This document shows positions 39,035-48,758 of a DNA stretch of 64,000 nt, one piece after another. The notes beneath the pieces were generated by a model. That model was given only the letters and a program-made list of their open reading frames with translations. It was not told the origin of the DNA and did no database searches. This stretch comes from Desulfomicrobium sp. UBA5193 (GTDB lineage Bacteria > Desulfobacterota > Desulfovibrionia > Desulfovibrionales > Desulfomicrobiaceae), in NCBI GenBank assembly GCA_002412965.1, contig DHWB01000004.1:310001-374000 (forward strand), read 5' to 3'. The stretch's first letter is position 1. Every line of letters starts with the position of its first letter. Made by a program: the position numbers and the translations under genes.

Positions 39035-40195
39035 TTATGCGGGTCGGTTGAGCGTTGGCGGGATGAACCCTTCCTCGGACAGCGCGCGAATGATGCCGCG
39101 CAACAGAAAACTGTTGCTGAAGCCCAGGGTGTACTGTCGTGCACCTTCCTTAATCGGCAGCAACATTCTGCGCTCGACCAGCTTCCTGATCTGATACGTG
39201 CGTTGTGTCGATGTCATGCCCGGCATGGCAGGGCTCAGGTCTGCAGCCCTGGTGATGCCCATTTGCGCTCCAATCTGAAGAATACGCGCTTCGGCCATGG
39301 TGATCAGTTCGCGTTCACGGGCAAAGGCAATGGCGGGCAGCAGTATGTTATCGGCCAGATAGGTGAAATCAGTCAGCCGATCCACCTTGCGCAATTCATC
39401 CAGAATGCCCCGCAGCACATAGATGCACCACGTTTCCAGACCGACCGAAGTCCCGGCATCGGCTTTTTCCAGCATGGCGTAATAGCGGTCGCGGTCATTG
39501 CAGAACACAGCCGTCGGATTAAGTACCCGCCCTCCGGCCTGGACGTTGAAGCCGTATTTGATCAGCAGCGAGTACGTCAGTAGGCGTACCACACGTCCGT
39601 TGCCGTTGCCAAAGGGGTGTATCCAGCCGAAACGATGATGGGCCAGCGCCACCTTGATCAGATCGTATTTGGGTGGATGGTTCTCGTTGATGAAGGCCAC
39701 CAGTTCCTGCATGTACTGTGGCACCAGCAGGAACTCTGGAGGCAGATGTTCCGACCGTGCGATTGTGACCTGTTGACGGCGGTATGCACCGGGCGTGGCG
39801 TCACCCTCGCGTTCCAGACTGCCGACCGTGATGGCATGCAGTTCGCGGACGAAATGTTCAGTCAGCAGATGCCCCTGTTGGACGCTTTCTTCGATGTAGG
39901 CCATGGCGGCCTCGATGTTGCCCATTTCCCGCAGCTGGTCGGGCGGAAATACTCGGGAGCCTTCCAGCTTGCTTTCCACGTAATCGGCCAGGGTTGTGTG
40001 ATTGCCCTCGATGCGGGCTGAACCCAGACTTTCGAGCATGTGGAAGACATGCTTGAGCTGAAAAAACATCGGAGCAGGTGTGGTGCCGACTAAGTGAAGA
40101 CGGCGCAGGTGTTCCAGTTCCGTCAGCACATCCACCAGCGGGGAATCAAACGCCGGGTTGAGCAGGCTCAAATCATAATGGTGAAATGTAGGCAT
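39035..40195 (-). CDS. Fic-family protein, short form, copy B
   Basis: A 386-residue class II Fic protein almost identical to that at 33302. Inhibitory SARIEGN and catalytic HPFGNGNGR are both intact. Differences are scattered single residues (for example SREL versus SRVF, TPASL versus TSVGL), so both copies have stayed open since the duplication, which argues for selection or a recent event. Confidence 0.9.
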   Translation of the reverse strand: MPTFHHYDLSLLNPAFDSPLVDVLTELEHLRRLHLVGTTPAPMFFQLKHVFHMLESLGSARIEGNHTTLADYVESKLEGSRVFPPDQLREMGNIEAAMAYIEESVQQGHLLTEHFVRELHAITVGSLEREGDATPGAYRRQQVTIARSEHLPPEFLLVPQYMQELVAFINENHPPKYDLIKVALAHHRFGWIHPFGNGNGRVVRLLTYSLLIKYGFNVQAGGRVLNPTAVFCNDRDRYYAMLEKADAGTSVGLETWCIYVLRGILDELRKVDRLTDFTYLADNILLPAIAFARERELITMAEARILQIGAQMGITRAADLSPAMPGMTSTQRTYQIRKLVERRMLLPIKEGARQYTLGFSNSFLLRGIIRALSEEGFIPPTLNRPA

Positions 40196-40679
40196 GTTGA
40201 GGTACTCACGCTGCTATCTTGAATTTTCCGTTTTTCTTATAAAAAAAACAAGATGTTAACTATGGTATTAGATTGAAGTATCTTTAATATCGAATTTCGG
40301 CATGTTGAATCCATGCCGAAAAACACTGACAACCCGCATCCCACTGACTCGGAATTCACCAAACCAGCCCTTGAAAAAGCGTGAAGTCAATATGCCTGAC
40401 GATCGCGATGCCGATGAACACCGCGCTCGTAGGCATTTCTTTCCGAACAAGCCTCTCCTCGCCATTTCAAGCAGAGGGAAGGCCCCCAGGCTACAGATGC
40501 CTCTTCGGTCGTCCCTCTGACCGGTACGATCTTTCTTTTCATCCCAAATCCGCACGGCCTCGGGCGTGACCTTCAGTGGAGCACGCACTGGACATTACGA
40601 CTGGTTCGCCTAGCGATACCCACCTGGGCGGGCCTTGATGATAAATATTGTAAGCAGGAGATATGTTTTTCCTGTTTTT
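40196..40679. other. Upstream region of Fic copy B and border of the IetAS segment
   Basis: The first ~320 bp matches the upstream region of copy A, including the CGGCATG/CATGCCG hairpin at about 40301-40321. A minus-strand frame here (VTPEAVRIWDEKKD) lacks a known family. The homology ends near 40518. Confidence 0.5.
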
Positions 40680-42890
40680 TTACATGCGAATTGGCAGCGA
40701 TATCTGTGGTCGGATTGGCGCCAAAATTTTTGAATACGACCTTAAAATGTCATTATATAAATTGGGATGTTTAGGTGCTTCAATTGTGATAATTAAAGCG
40801 TAGCTGATATTTTCTGCTTTGGTGGGCGGTCCGCCTCCCTCTCGTGCAGTGTAGTGAATGTCAAAAGCTGGGTTGTTAAGGGTTGTGCCGCGCATATTTT
40901 GAGAACAGTGTAATACAGTTTCCCATTTTCCCATGTCAGATCTGCGTTCATCTTCGGTCGCGAATTTATTTAAATCAAAAAAACTTCTTGATTTCCCGTG
41001 GGTCCCCTTCGGATTTGTTCTCGTCTCGTTTGGCCTGAATACGACTTCTAAGCCGGCGCGCGTGTAAGCCGCCGCATCTTGAGGGTCTGTTGGTGATGCG
41101 TAGCAAAAAGTTGCTTTGAGTCTGATGTTCCCGGCAAGGCCGCCTTCGGGAAGAGGCAGCGGAGCTCGAAGATATTTGCTTGGTTTCAATTTGCCTTGAT
41201 AAACTACGCGCGCAACCCCATCTGGACACGCAATGATACTCAAGAGTTCTTCTGGAATCTTGCCCCAACCGACTTCCAGTTTGTCATGTCCGGCCGGATC
41301 CGCGCCATGAACAAGCAATGCTTTGATTGCCAAAGGAGAAAGTTCCGCTCCCAAAATGGCGCGTATCCCTACCGCGCTACGCAGAAGGTATGGGGATGCA
41401 AAGCTGGTGCCTTGCTGTGGAGTCAGCGTGGGCTTTTTGCCAGGTGCCAGGACGTGGAAGTATTTTTGCGTGTCACCGCCAAAAGCCATGAGATCGGGTT
41501 TTACGACTCCTGGACTCCTGCCTGGGCCAATGGCGCTGTAGGGTGCACGCGCCCATCTGTCGCACGTGTCGTTGGCGGAGCCGACGGCCAACGCGTTAAC
41601 GCAATCTGAGGGCACCTGTACTCGAGCGTTTCCCGACAGATGGTCACAAGCTCCATTGTTGCCGACGGCCACGGTCATTAAGGTTTCACCATCATTGAGG
41701 AGTTCGTCGATAACAGAAGTCCACGCGTGCACGTCGGTATCTTCAATGGGTAAATCTGGTCCAAGGCTCAAGTTGATGAATTCGTATTGTCGAGAGAGCA
41801 AGACTTGTTCAACGAGTCCGAGTGTTCGATACAGTTCTAGAGGATTTTCCGATTCCGCGTCCTCATCGAGCACGCGTAGGTGATCAACATAGGAAAATGG
41901 GCGCGATGCTGTTCCATGAGGCTGGACCGGGCCAAACAAAAAAGCAGAGGTGACCGCCAGTCCATGCATAGGACCATTCGGATTGTCTTTGGCCTTTGCG
42001 TCAAGGATATGATAGGATTTTACCCAGGGCTTTGCAGCATGATCCGTGGGTAATCCTCCATCGAGAATAGCTACTCTTGGTTCTGATGATAATGGTTGTT
42101 CCGAAGGCAGTGTGCAGTTTATTGACACGCCTGTATTTCTGCAAAGAGGAAAAAAGCTGCGTAATTTTGGAGCAGGTCTAATGATCCGGACAAATATAAA
42201 TTCAGCTAATTTTTCGATATTTTTTGGATCAATCTCTATTGGGACAAACCATAGGCTGCCTGCAGTAAATGAATAATCGGAAAATATTTTTGCGTTTATT
42301 CTTTTTGCGTATTTTGAAAATTCATTTTTTACAAAAAGTTGATCTGGTAAAAGATGAAGGCCAACTTCAAAAAATGAACCTGGATCGTCATTATAGATAG
42401 CCAGTCGATCTTTCGTGGTTACAGCTGAAAACCGTTCTATTCGGCTGATATCAGATGCTTCATCTGTTTCCGGTTCAATGTGTTTAGCCCAATCTTCCAA
42501 ATTTCGAAATGAATTTCGCTTTCCGATGACAAATAATTCAGTAGTCGTGCATTCTTGAATTTTGCTTTTTTTGGTCCAAGCATCAGGTGTTACTTTTACG
42601 GTACGGCTTCCAACTGACTCAAGTCCAACGCGCTTCAACATGGCCACGGGGAAGTAGGATCGTGCGATATAGCTTGGGTTCATCATGAGCCGAGCAACCC
42701 CGAAGTCTCCGGGGCAGGCTGCGGATGGCAATGAATCAAGGGAAGTTGCGACATTTGAAAATTGCGGAACGAGACGACGTAGGGCTTCCTCAAGAGTGTA
42801 TGCATCGGCTTTAGTTGGCTTACGCTTGGGAGGTGTTACGGGCCGCGTCAAGAGTTCGCCTCGCCCAATCAAGAAATTAGTTTGACTCAT
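40680..42890 (-). CDS. ietS: IetS-like subtilisin-family (S8) protease
   Basis: A 736-residue protein with a ~270-residue N-terminal region and an S8 protease domain. The catalytic set is complete: Asp277 in VAILDGGLP, His309 in GPMHGLAV, oxyanion Asn411 in VAVGNNGAC and Ser496 in GTSFASP. There is no signal peptide, so it acts in the cytosol. It follows an AAA ATPase gene by 21 bp. An AAA ATPase paired with a cytosolic subtilase is the make-up of IetAS, first described as a plasmid stability/incompatibility pair and later as anti-phage defence. The symbol is by architecture and not from a search. Confidence 0.75.
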   Translation of the reverse strand: MSQTNFLIGRGELLTRPVTPPKRKPTKADAYTLEEALRRLVPQFSNVATSLDSLPSAACPGDFGVARLMMNPSYIARSYFPVAMLKRVGLESVGSRTVKVTPDAWTKKSKIQECTTTELFVIGKRNSFRNLEDWAKHIEPETDEASDISRIERFSAVTTKDRLAIYNDDPGSFFEVGLHLLPDQLFVKNEFSKYAKRINAKIFSDYSFTAGSLWFVPIEIDPKNIEKLAEFIFVRIIRPAPKLRSFFPLCRNTGVSINCTLPSEQPLSSEPRVAILDGGLPTDHAAKPWVKSYHILDAKAKDNPNGPMHGLAVTSAFLFGPVQPHGTASRPFSYVDHLRVLDEDAESENPLELYRTLGLVEQVLLSRQYEFINLSLGPDLPIEDTDVHAWTSVIDELLNDGETLMTVAVGNNGACDHLSGNARVQVPSDCVNALAVGSANDTCDRWARAPYSAIGPGRSPGVVKPDLMAFGGDTQKYFHVLAPGKKPTLTPQQGTSFASPYLLRSAVGIRAILGAELSPLAIKALLVHGADPAGHDKLEVGWGKIPEELLSIIACPDGVARVVYQGKLKPSKYLRAPLPLPEGGLAGNIRLKATFCYASPTDPQDAAAYTRAGLEVVFRPNETRTNPKGTHGKSRSFFDLNKFATEDERRSDMGKWETVLHCSQNMRGTTLNNPAFDIHYTAREGGGPPTKAENISYALIITIEAPKHPNLYNDILRSYSKILAPIRPQISLPIRM

Positions 42891-42911
42891 GTGCGGCCTC
42901 CTTGTTGATCT

Positions 42912-44054
42912 TTATTGGGTGGTTACGATTTGCTCAGATTTGTATTTGCGAATTGTGTCGCGACTGACGCCTGTAATGTCTGATATTGCGTGTTGTGATA
43001 GCCGTGTTTGTGAAGCTAGAATAACTGCAAATTTAATCTTTTCTTGTTTAGGTAGAGATATTGATCGTATTTTTATAATATTTTCAATTAAATCTGTATC
43101 AGAAGCTGTCCCTATTGCGATTGATCTGCGAATTCTGCTGATTTCACGTTCAATATTGCTGTATGATTCTCCTGCGAATACGAAAGCAAGAATGTCAATC
43201 CATCGTTCAAATATTCCATAGTCTTGTCCAGAAAACCTTTTTATGGCTTCTTTAGTTGCCGGATTGTCTGGCGCTCCAAAGTTTACGATAAGATCAAATC
43301 TTCTCCATAACGCAATGTCTATGAGCTCAGGGTGGTTTGTTGCGGCCAGCAATAGTCCATCTGAAGGCCATTCATCAACTTCTTGCAATATGACAGTGAC
43401 AAGGCGTTTTAACTCTCCAACATCCGTGTCATCATTTCTGCGTTTCGCGATAGCATCTATTTCATCAAGGAGCAATACACACTTTCTTTTTTTTGCAAAA
43501 TCAAGAGCCGCACGTAAATTACTTCCGCTTCGTCCAAGAAAACTGCTCATTACGGCAGTTAAGTCTAAAATATAAAGTGGAAGATTGAGTTGTTCAGCTA
43601 GCCATCGCGCGGTCATTGTTTTTCCAACTCCTGGAGGGCCAACAAATATCGCAGATCTTGTCGGCTGGAGTCCGAGAGATATTAATCGTGTCGATTGACG
43701 ACGCTCTTGAATGAGTTGGTTCAAGGATTCTTCTATTTCTTTTGAGAGTATGGGTTGTTCGAATTTTGTTTCGAAGTTGAATGCCTTGAGAAGCGAAAGT
43801 CTGGATTCGTCATCAAGTGGCAATTGTTGATTTGGCTGCGCTTGGTGGATGTCCGCTTTGCGTAACGGGTTATGCCCTCTCGCTGTGTTGGCTCGGAGAT
43901 ATTGATCCATTTGTGCGGCAAGTTGCGGGTTTGCGTTTCTGTACTTTCTGACAAGGCGCGCTACAAACAAGCGCACATCGTCGGGCTGTTCAGCAATGGC
44001 GAGTCTAGCGAGGTGGGCTAAATCAGCATTGATTCCGTTTAATTCGTCTGACAT
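42912..44054 (-). CDS. ietA: IetA-like AAA+ ATPase
   Basis: A 380-residue AAA+ protein. Walker A GPPGVGKT (139-146), Walker B VLLLDEID (193-200), sensor 1 LAATNHPE and the Arg-finger region LWRRFD are present. The C-terminal ~30 residues (HAISDITGVSRDTIRKYKSE) form a helix-turn-helix, hinting at DNA binding or autoregulation. It is the first gene of a two-gene operon with the S8 protease and probably controls its activity as in IetAS. It lies 0.7 kb from an oriT-like sequence and relaxase, in keeping with the plasmid-linked origin of such pairs. Confidence 0.75.
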   Translation of the reverse strand: MSDELNGINADLAHLARLAIAEQPDDVRLFVARLVRKYRNANPQLAAQMDQYLRANTARGHNPLRKADIHQAQPNQQLPLDDESRLSLLKAFNFETKFEQPILSKEIEESLNQLIQERRQSTRLISLGLQPTRSAIFVGPPGVGKTMTARWLAEQLNLPLYILDLTAVMSSFLGRSGSNLRAALDFAKKRKCVLLLDEIDAIAKRRNDDTDVGELKRLVTVILQEVDEWPSDGLLLAATNHPELIDIALWRRFDLIVNFGAPDNPATKEAIKRFSGQDYGIFERWIDILAFVFAGESYSNIEREISRIRRSIAIGTASDTDLIENIIKIRSISLPKQEKIKFAVILASQTRLSQHAISDITGVSRDTIRKYKSEQIVTTQ

Positions 44055-44743
44055 TTTGTTAACTACTTAATTTTTATGAATTATATTTATTGGTAAAGTG
44101 GACTAAAAAAATTTGCATATGGAGGATGCCTATCTTTGCAGGTCATCAAAGTCAACCTTTTCAATCCGTTTTGTGATTGTGATTATTTCTGTTCGAATCT
44201 CGATATTATTTTTTTAACTATTTAGAATAATGAGAAGTATGCACGCTTTTGCGCAGTGCGAATTCAGGGCGGGGGAGGTCAGTTGTTTGCCGCCAATCTA
44301 CATATTTGGCCGTGATGGCCTTGTTTTGATCGTGGGTCGGGGCGTTGCCTTCACTCAGCAAGTTTAACTAGATTTGAGCTTGTCCAAATTTTCCCGCGTT
44401 TTTGTGCCTGCCCCTCACGTCGAATTGGACTGGCTGAATATTCAGCCTAGCGATTAGATATCGAGTTGTTGAATCAGGTCGTCGTCATCTTAGGCATGGA
44501 CATCCTCGTCACGCTCGCTTTTTGTCAGCATCTAAAATGTCAGCTCGCTAACAGCATCTCAAGCGGTGCTATTTTTTCATTGCGATATTTTACACACATT
44601 TTATTATATTTTATTTAACATAATGATGTAATTTGATAAAGATATGAAATTATATGATGTGATAAGGATAGTATGCGATACTTTATGATATTTTTCACCG
44701 TTCGTGGACAAAAAACGCCATATTATGTCATGGAGACAGAAGG
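44055..44743. other. Divergent gene-free region before the oriT-like site
   Basis: About 690 bp that is strongly AT-rich near both ends. It must carry the promoter of the IetAS-like pair (leftward) and probably one for the mobilization genes (rightward). No gene was seen. Confidence 0.45.
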
Positions 44744-44780
44744 CAGGACAGGTAAGGTAGGCCTACCTTACGTCCTGCCA
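44744..44780 (+). other. Candidate origin of transfer (oriT)
   Basis: GTAAGGTAGGCCTACCTTAC at 44752-44771 is a perfect 20-bp palindrome, extended by CAGGAC on the left and GTCCTG on the right. TCCTG-C right after it resembles the nic site of IncP/MOBP oriT (ATCCTG-C), predicting a nick near 44777/44778. It lies 57 bp before the relaxosome gene and on the same strand as the relaxase. Confidence 0.6.
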
Positions 44781-44836
44781 GCCTTGCAGCTGGGGGCTTA
44801 TTCGCCTTCGGCTCAACGCATGAGGAGAAAACTCCA

Positions 44837-45154
44837 ATGCCAAGTAAGAAAAACTGCATGAAAGCATACGTCTCGGAAGAAGAATACTCCGAGATCACCG
44901 AGAAGGCGCAGAGGTGCGGACTGAGCGTCTCGCAGTTCGCCAAGGCGGTTTGCCTTGGCTTTGAGGTGCGCAGCAGGGAGGATCAGCATGCCCGTGGCGA
45001 GTTGCGCCGCATGCATGCCGATCTGGGACGCTTGGGAGGGCTTTTGAAGATGTGGCTGACAAATGAAGACGAACACCAGGTCAACGTCCGCAGGCTCCTT
45101 GGTGAACTGGAAGCTCGCCAGGCAGAATTGCGACGAGTGGTCGCACGACTATGA
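44837..45154 (+). CDS. Relaxosome accessory protein, MobC/TraJ-like
   Basis: A 105-residue protein with a ribbon-helix-helix-like N-terminus (KAYVSEEEYSEITEKAQ, GLSVSQFAKAVCLGF) and a helical C-terminal half (LGRLGGLLKMWLTNEDEH). This is the usual build of MobC/TraJ proteins that bind oriT and load the relaxase. It sits between the oriT-like palindrome and the relaxase gene, overlapping the latter by 4 bp. Confidence 0.8.
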   Translation: MPSKKNCMKAYVSEEEYSEITEKAQRCGLSVSQFAKAVCLGFEVRSREDQHARGELRRMHADLGRLGGLLKMWLTNEDEHQVNVRRLLGELEARQAELRRVVARL

Positions 45155-46629
45155 TCAGCCGCCATATCCAGTGCAAACCGGAGAATGACGACTTCCGTCG
45201 TCTGGCCCGTTATATCGCGGACGCCAATCATGAGGGCGAGAAGTGCCTTGGCTCGTGGACGGCCGGATGCTGGATGGAAGGGGATTACAAACTCGCGATC
45301 CAGGAAGTTGTTGACGTGCAGGCCCTGAACTCTCGCAGCTCGCAGGAAAAGACGTACCATCTCATTGTATCGTTCCGTCCCGAGGACGAAGCCAAGCTGA
45401 CTTTGAAAGACTTTCAGGAAATTGAAAGCGAGTTTGCGCAGGCCCTTGGCTTTGCCGACCATCAGCGCCATTGCGGCGTTCACAAGAACACCACGCATAT
45501 GCATCTGCATGTGGCCTACAACATGATTCACCCGGAAAAGTTGACGAGACATGAACCGTACCGGGACTATCACAAGCGGGACAGGGTCTGCCGGGAACTG
45601 GAGCGGCGCTTTGGCTTGGTCGTGGATAACGGCCGTGATCCGGACGGGCCTCCACAACGCGGCAACGACAAGGCCAAGACCTACGAGGCCCATTCCGGCC
45701 AGCAGTCTTTCAGCGCCTATGTGCGGGAGCGTAGGGACCGCCTGGATGCGGCGCTGAAGCACGCCAGGTCTTGGCAGCAGGTTCATGAAGTGCTGGCCGG
45801 GTTTGGGCTCGCCGTCGAACTGCGCGGAAACGGCTCTGTAATCAAGGATCGTTTCGGCAAGCAGCAGATCAAGGCCAGCGAGCTAGGGCGGGTATACAGC
45901 AAGGGAGCCTTGGAAAAACGCTTTGGTCCTTTCCGGACCGGGGTGGATGTGAATGTCCAGCCTCATGACCGCTACGGCGCGAGTCCTCGTCACCGCGATC
46001 CGGAGCGTGGCCGGCTCTGGCAGGAATTCCTGGGTCAGATCGAGGTCAAGAAGGGGCGCTATGAGGATTTGAAAACAAGTTCTTCGGCCGAGGCGGCCAT
46101 GATCCGTGAAAAATGGAAGCGCAAGCAGCGCGAGATCCGTTTGCGAGCGGACCTGACTATGAAGGACAAGCGCACACTGGTCTCACTGGCCAAGATGCAA
46201 AGTCTGAAGGAGGAGGGCGCTGTCTGGGACGCCGCTTCGGCTATTCGGGCTTCGATTCGTGAGGAATTTCCGTTCCACAGCTGGAATGGGTTTCTGAAGA
46301 TGAAGGCGGAAGCGGGGAATGAGGTCGCTCTCGCGGTTCTGCAATCACTCAAGCGGCGCGTGGATGAAAAGGACGTCACGCCGCCCAAGCCGAAGCCAAG
46401 CGTTACCCACCAAGTGGATAACCAGGGCAACGTACTCTATCTGCTATCCCAGGGTGGCATGGTGAAGGATGTCGGCCAAGCGCTTCATTTTTCGGCAAAT
46501 TGCCTAGCGGCTAGGGCAATGGCCCAGGATTTGGCGTGGCGCAAGTTTGGGCCTAAGTTTTGGCTGGAGGGAAATGCGTTCAAAAATGCAGAAAAATCAT
46601 GTCGAAACAGGATCTCGCTATTCAGGTAA
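45151..46629 (+). CDS. MOBP-type relaxase (TraI/VirD2-like)
   Basis: A 492-residue relaxase. Tyr21 in FRRLARYIADANHEGEK is the likely nicking residue; TYHLIVSFRPEDEAKL and the histidine motif HKNTTHMHLHVAYNMI (His111, 116, 118, 120) define the nuclease domain in the first ~160 residues. The rest is helical and basic with no helicase or primase domain. It starts in the end of the MobC/TraJ-like gene (ATGA overlap). No type IV secretion genes are present, so the element would be mobilizable rather than conjugative. Confidence 0.88.
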   Translation: MISRHIQCKPENDDFRRLARYIADANHEGEKCLGSWTAGCWMEGDYKLAIQEVVDVQALNSRSSQEKTYHLIVSFRPEDEAKLTLKDFQEIESEFAQALGFADHQRHCGVHKNTTHMHLHVAYNMIHPEKLTRHEPYRDYHKRDRVCRELERRFGLVVDNGRDPDGPPQRGNDKAKTYEAHSGQQSFSAYVRERRDRLDAALKHARSWQQVHEVLAGFGLAVELRGNGSVIKDRFGKQQIKASELGRVYSKGALEKRFGPFRTGVDVNVQPHDRYGASPRHRDPERGRLWQEFLGQIEVKKGRYEDLKTSSSAEAAMIREKWKRKQREIRLRADLTMKDKRTLVSLAKMQSLKEEGAVWDAASAIRASIREEFPFHSWNGFLKMKAEAGNEVALAVLQSLKRRVDEKDVTPPKPKPSVTHQVDNQGNVLYLLSQGGMVKDVGQALHFSANCLAARAMAQDLAWRKFGPKFWLEGNAFKNAEKSCRNRISLFR

Positions 46630-47063
46630 AGATGTTTGCGAAGGCTGCCATATGCCCAAATTTGATAGCCTACTAAAATAAAAAAAAGGATTACAGCGCA
46701 CAACTGTACTCCCTCCATATTTTTGGTGTCTAAGGGGGGACTAGCGGAGGCGTCGCAGCTAATTCTTCAAAATCAATCAAATTTAGCTAGTTAAGAACAA
46801 AAACATCACCTAATTTATGACCTACATTCTTGACCCCGCAGAATCAAGCAAAAAATGAAAATGACAAATTATCCGCGCGCTGGCTTTTGGGGATTTTGAT
46901 GGAATTTTTACTCGATAAAAAAATAGATAAGCTCAACTTAGTCACCGATTCTTCTGAAGACGCCCACTTCATCGAACAGCAGCGCTTTAAGACATGAATA
47001 CTTGATTAATAACTCGCAAACGGATACTTTTTAAAAAACAGTAACACCTACCACGGAGTATTC
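46630..47063. other. Gene-free border between mobilization genes and importer operon
   Basis: About 430 bp, AT-rich. No IS end, att site or NikR-type palindrome was found. It contains the promoter of the importer operon. Confidence 0.45.
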
Positions 47064-48656
47064 ATGTCGCCCAAACCGTATCGCCGTCTTGTCCTATTTC
47101 TGTGCTTCATGACACTTGCCCTGTCATTGATGACCACCCCCTGCCTGGCCAAAGATACCCTGATTCTGGCTGTGGGTGGCGAGAATGCCGAAGGCTACGA
47201 CCCCACTCGCGGCTGGGGGGCATACGGCAATCCTCTATTCCAGAGCACGCTGCTCCGACGTGACGCAGATCTCAACATCGTGGGAGATCTGGCCACATCC
47301 TGGAAGCTCAGTGAAGACCGCCTGACGTGGACCGTTGTTTTGCGCGGGGATGTCAAATTCTCCGACGGCCAGCCCCTGACCGCTCAGGATGTGGCCTTCA
47401 CCTTCGAAACCACGGCCAAGGCGGCAGGCCAGATCGACTTGACCAGAATGGCATCCGTGGCGGCCAAGGATGATTCCACCGTGGTCTTCAGCTTGGTGAA
47501 GCCGGACATTACTTTCATCGATCACCTCATTACCCTGGGCATTGTGCCCAAGCATCTTTATGGCCCGGACTATGGGCGGCATCCTGTGGGGTCTGGTCCG
47601 TACAAATTCGTACAGTGGGATGAAGGCCAGCAGCTCATCGTCGAAGCCAACGAACACTATTATGGTGACATCCCGCCCATTAAGCGACTGGTATTTCTCT
47701 TCACCGAAGAAGATGCCAGTTTCGCCGCAGCCAAGGCCGGCAAGGTCGACGTGGTTGGGGTCCCTTCATCCCTGGCCAAGCAGACCATACCTGGAATGAA
47801 GCTCCATGTGGTCAAGAGCGTGGATAACCGGGGACTCATGTTCCCCATGGTCAAAAACGAAGGCAAGACCACTCCGGCCGGCCTGCCCATCGGCAACAAC
47901 GTCACCGCCGACCCGGCCATCCGCAAGGCCGTGAACTACGCCTTGAACCGCGAGGCGCTGGTGGATGGAGTTCTGGAAGGCTTTGGCTCGCCAGCTTACG
48001 GAGTGGCCGACAACCTGCCCTGGGACAACAAAGAAATACGCATCAAGGATAATGATCCGCAGATGGCCAAGGCCATACTGGCCGAGGCCGGATGGAAGGA
48101 CTCCGACGGGGACGGCATCGTGGAGAAGGACGGCGTCAAGGCCGAATTCACCATTGTCTACAACGCCAAAGACAGCTTGCGTCAAAGCCTGGCCCTGTCC
48201 GTTGCCGACATGTTGCTGCCCGTGGGCATCAAAGCCAACGTCTCCGGACGCAGTTGGGACGAGATCAAGCTGCAACTGACCCACTCCAACGTGGTTGTCT
48301 ACGGGTTCGGAGATCACAGTCCCCAAGAGATGCTCAAACTCTACCGCACCCCCGGTGCGGAACCCATGTATTGGAACGCCGGATTTTACTCGAACCCGGT
48401 CGTGGACAGCTATTTCGAGCAGGCCATGACCGCTCCCGACTTCAAATCGTCTTTGCCCTTCTGGCAAAAGGCCCAATGGGACGGGACAACCGGCTTCGGC
48501 ATTCCCGGCGATGCCGCCTGGGCCTGGATGGTGAACCTCGATCACACCTACTTTGTCAGCGATTGCCTGGATCTGGGCAAATCCCAGATGGAACCCCACG
48601 GCCATGGTTGGCCGATCACAGCCAACATCCACCAGTGGAAATGGACCTGCAAATAA
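47064..48656 (+). CDS. Nickel/peptide-type ABC importer, substrate-binding protein
   Basis: A 530-residue family-5 solute-binding protein with a signal peptide (cleavage after PCLA). Typical segments: GYDPTRGWGAYGNPLFQSTLLRRD, TWTVVLRGDVKFSDGQPLTAQDV, HPVGSGPYKFVQWDEGQ. The N-terminal pattern is closer to the nickel-type branch (NikA/CntA-like) than to oligopeptide binders by my reading, but the ligand is not certain. First gene of five; ACGGAG precedes the ATG. Confidence 0.82.
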   Translation: MSPKPYRRLVLFLCFMTLALSLMTTPCLAKDTLILAVGGENAEGYDPTRGWGAYGNPLFQSTLLRRDADLNIVGDLATSWKLSEDRLTWTVVLRGDVKFSDGQPLTAQDVAFTFETTAKAAGQIDLTRMASVAAKDDSTVVFSLVKPDITFIDHLITLGIVPKHLYGPDYGRHPVGSGPYKFVQWDEGQQLIVEANEHYYGDIPPIKRLVFLFTEEDASFAAAKAGKVDVVGVPSSLAKQTIPGMKLHVVKSVDNRGLMFPMVKNEGKTTPAGLPIGNNVTADPAIRKAVNYALNREALVDGVLEGFGSPAYGVADNLPWDNKEIRIKDNDPQMAKAILAEAGWKDSDGDGIVEKDGVKAEFTIVYNAKDSLRQSLALSVADMLLPVGIKANVSGRSWDEIKLQLTHSNVVVYGFGDHSPQEMLKLYRTPGAEPMYWNAGFYSNPVVDSYFEQAMTAPDFKSSLPFWQKAQWDGTTGFGIPGDAAWAWMVNLDHTYFVSDCLDLGKSQMEPHGHGWPITANIHQWKWTCK

Positions 48657-48758
48657 CCACGCTCCTTGCCCGGCGCGCCATATCGGTTTCGCCGGGCAAG
48701 GGATTCACCGGAATCTTCACCGGACATCCATACACGCTTCAGCATCCTGGACAACTCC

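Larger units (their letters stand above)
38561..40518. repeat. Fic unit, complete copy B (~2 kb)
   Basis: Nearly identical to 32832-34788, including the TPR-type relic, the complete Fic gene and the upstream hairpin. The two copies frame the FAH/MBL/RelBE segment as direct repeats, so homologous recombination could delete or circularise about 5.7 kb. Confidence 0.75.

Noticed and set aside
47000..47063. NikR-type operator before the importer operon
   Set aside because: GAATAC and GTATTC occur but at a spacing far from the NikR dyad; not supported.
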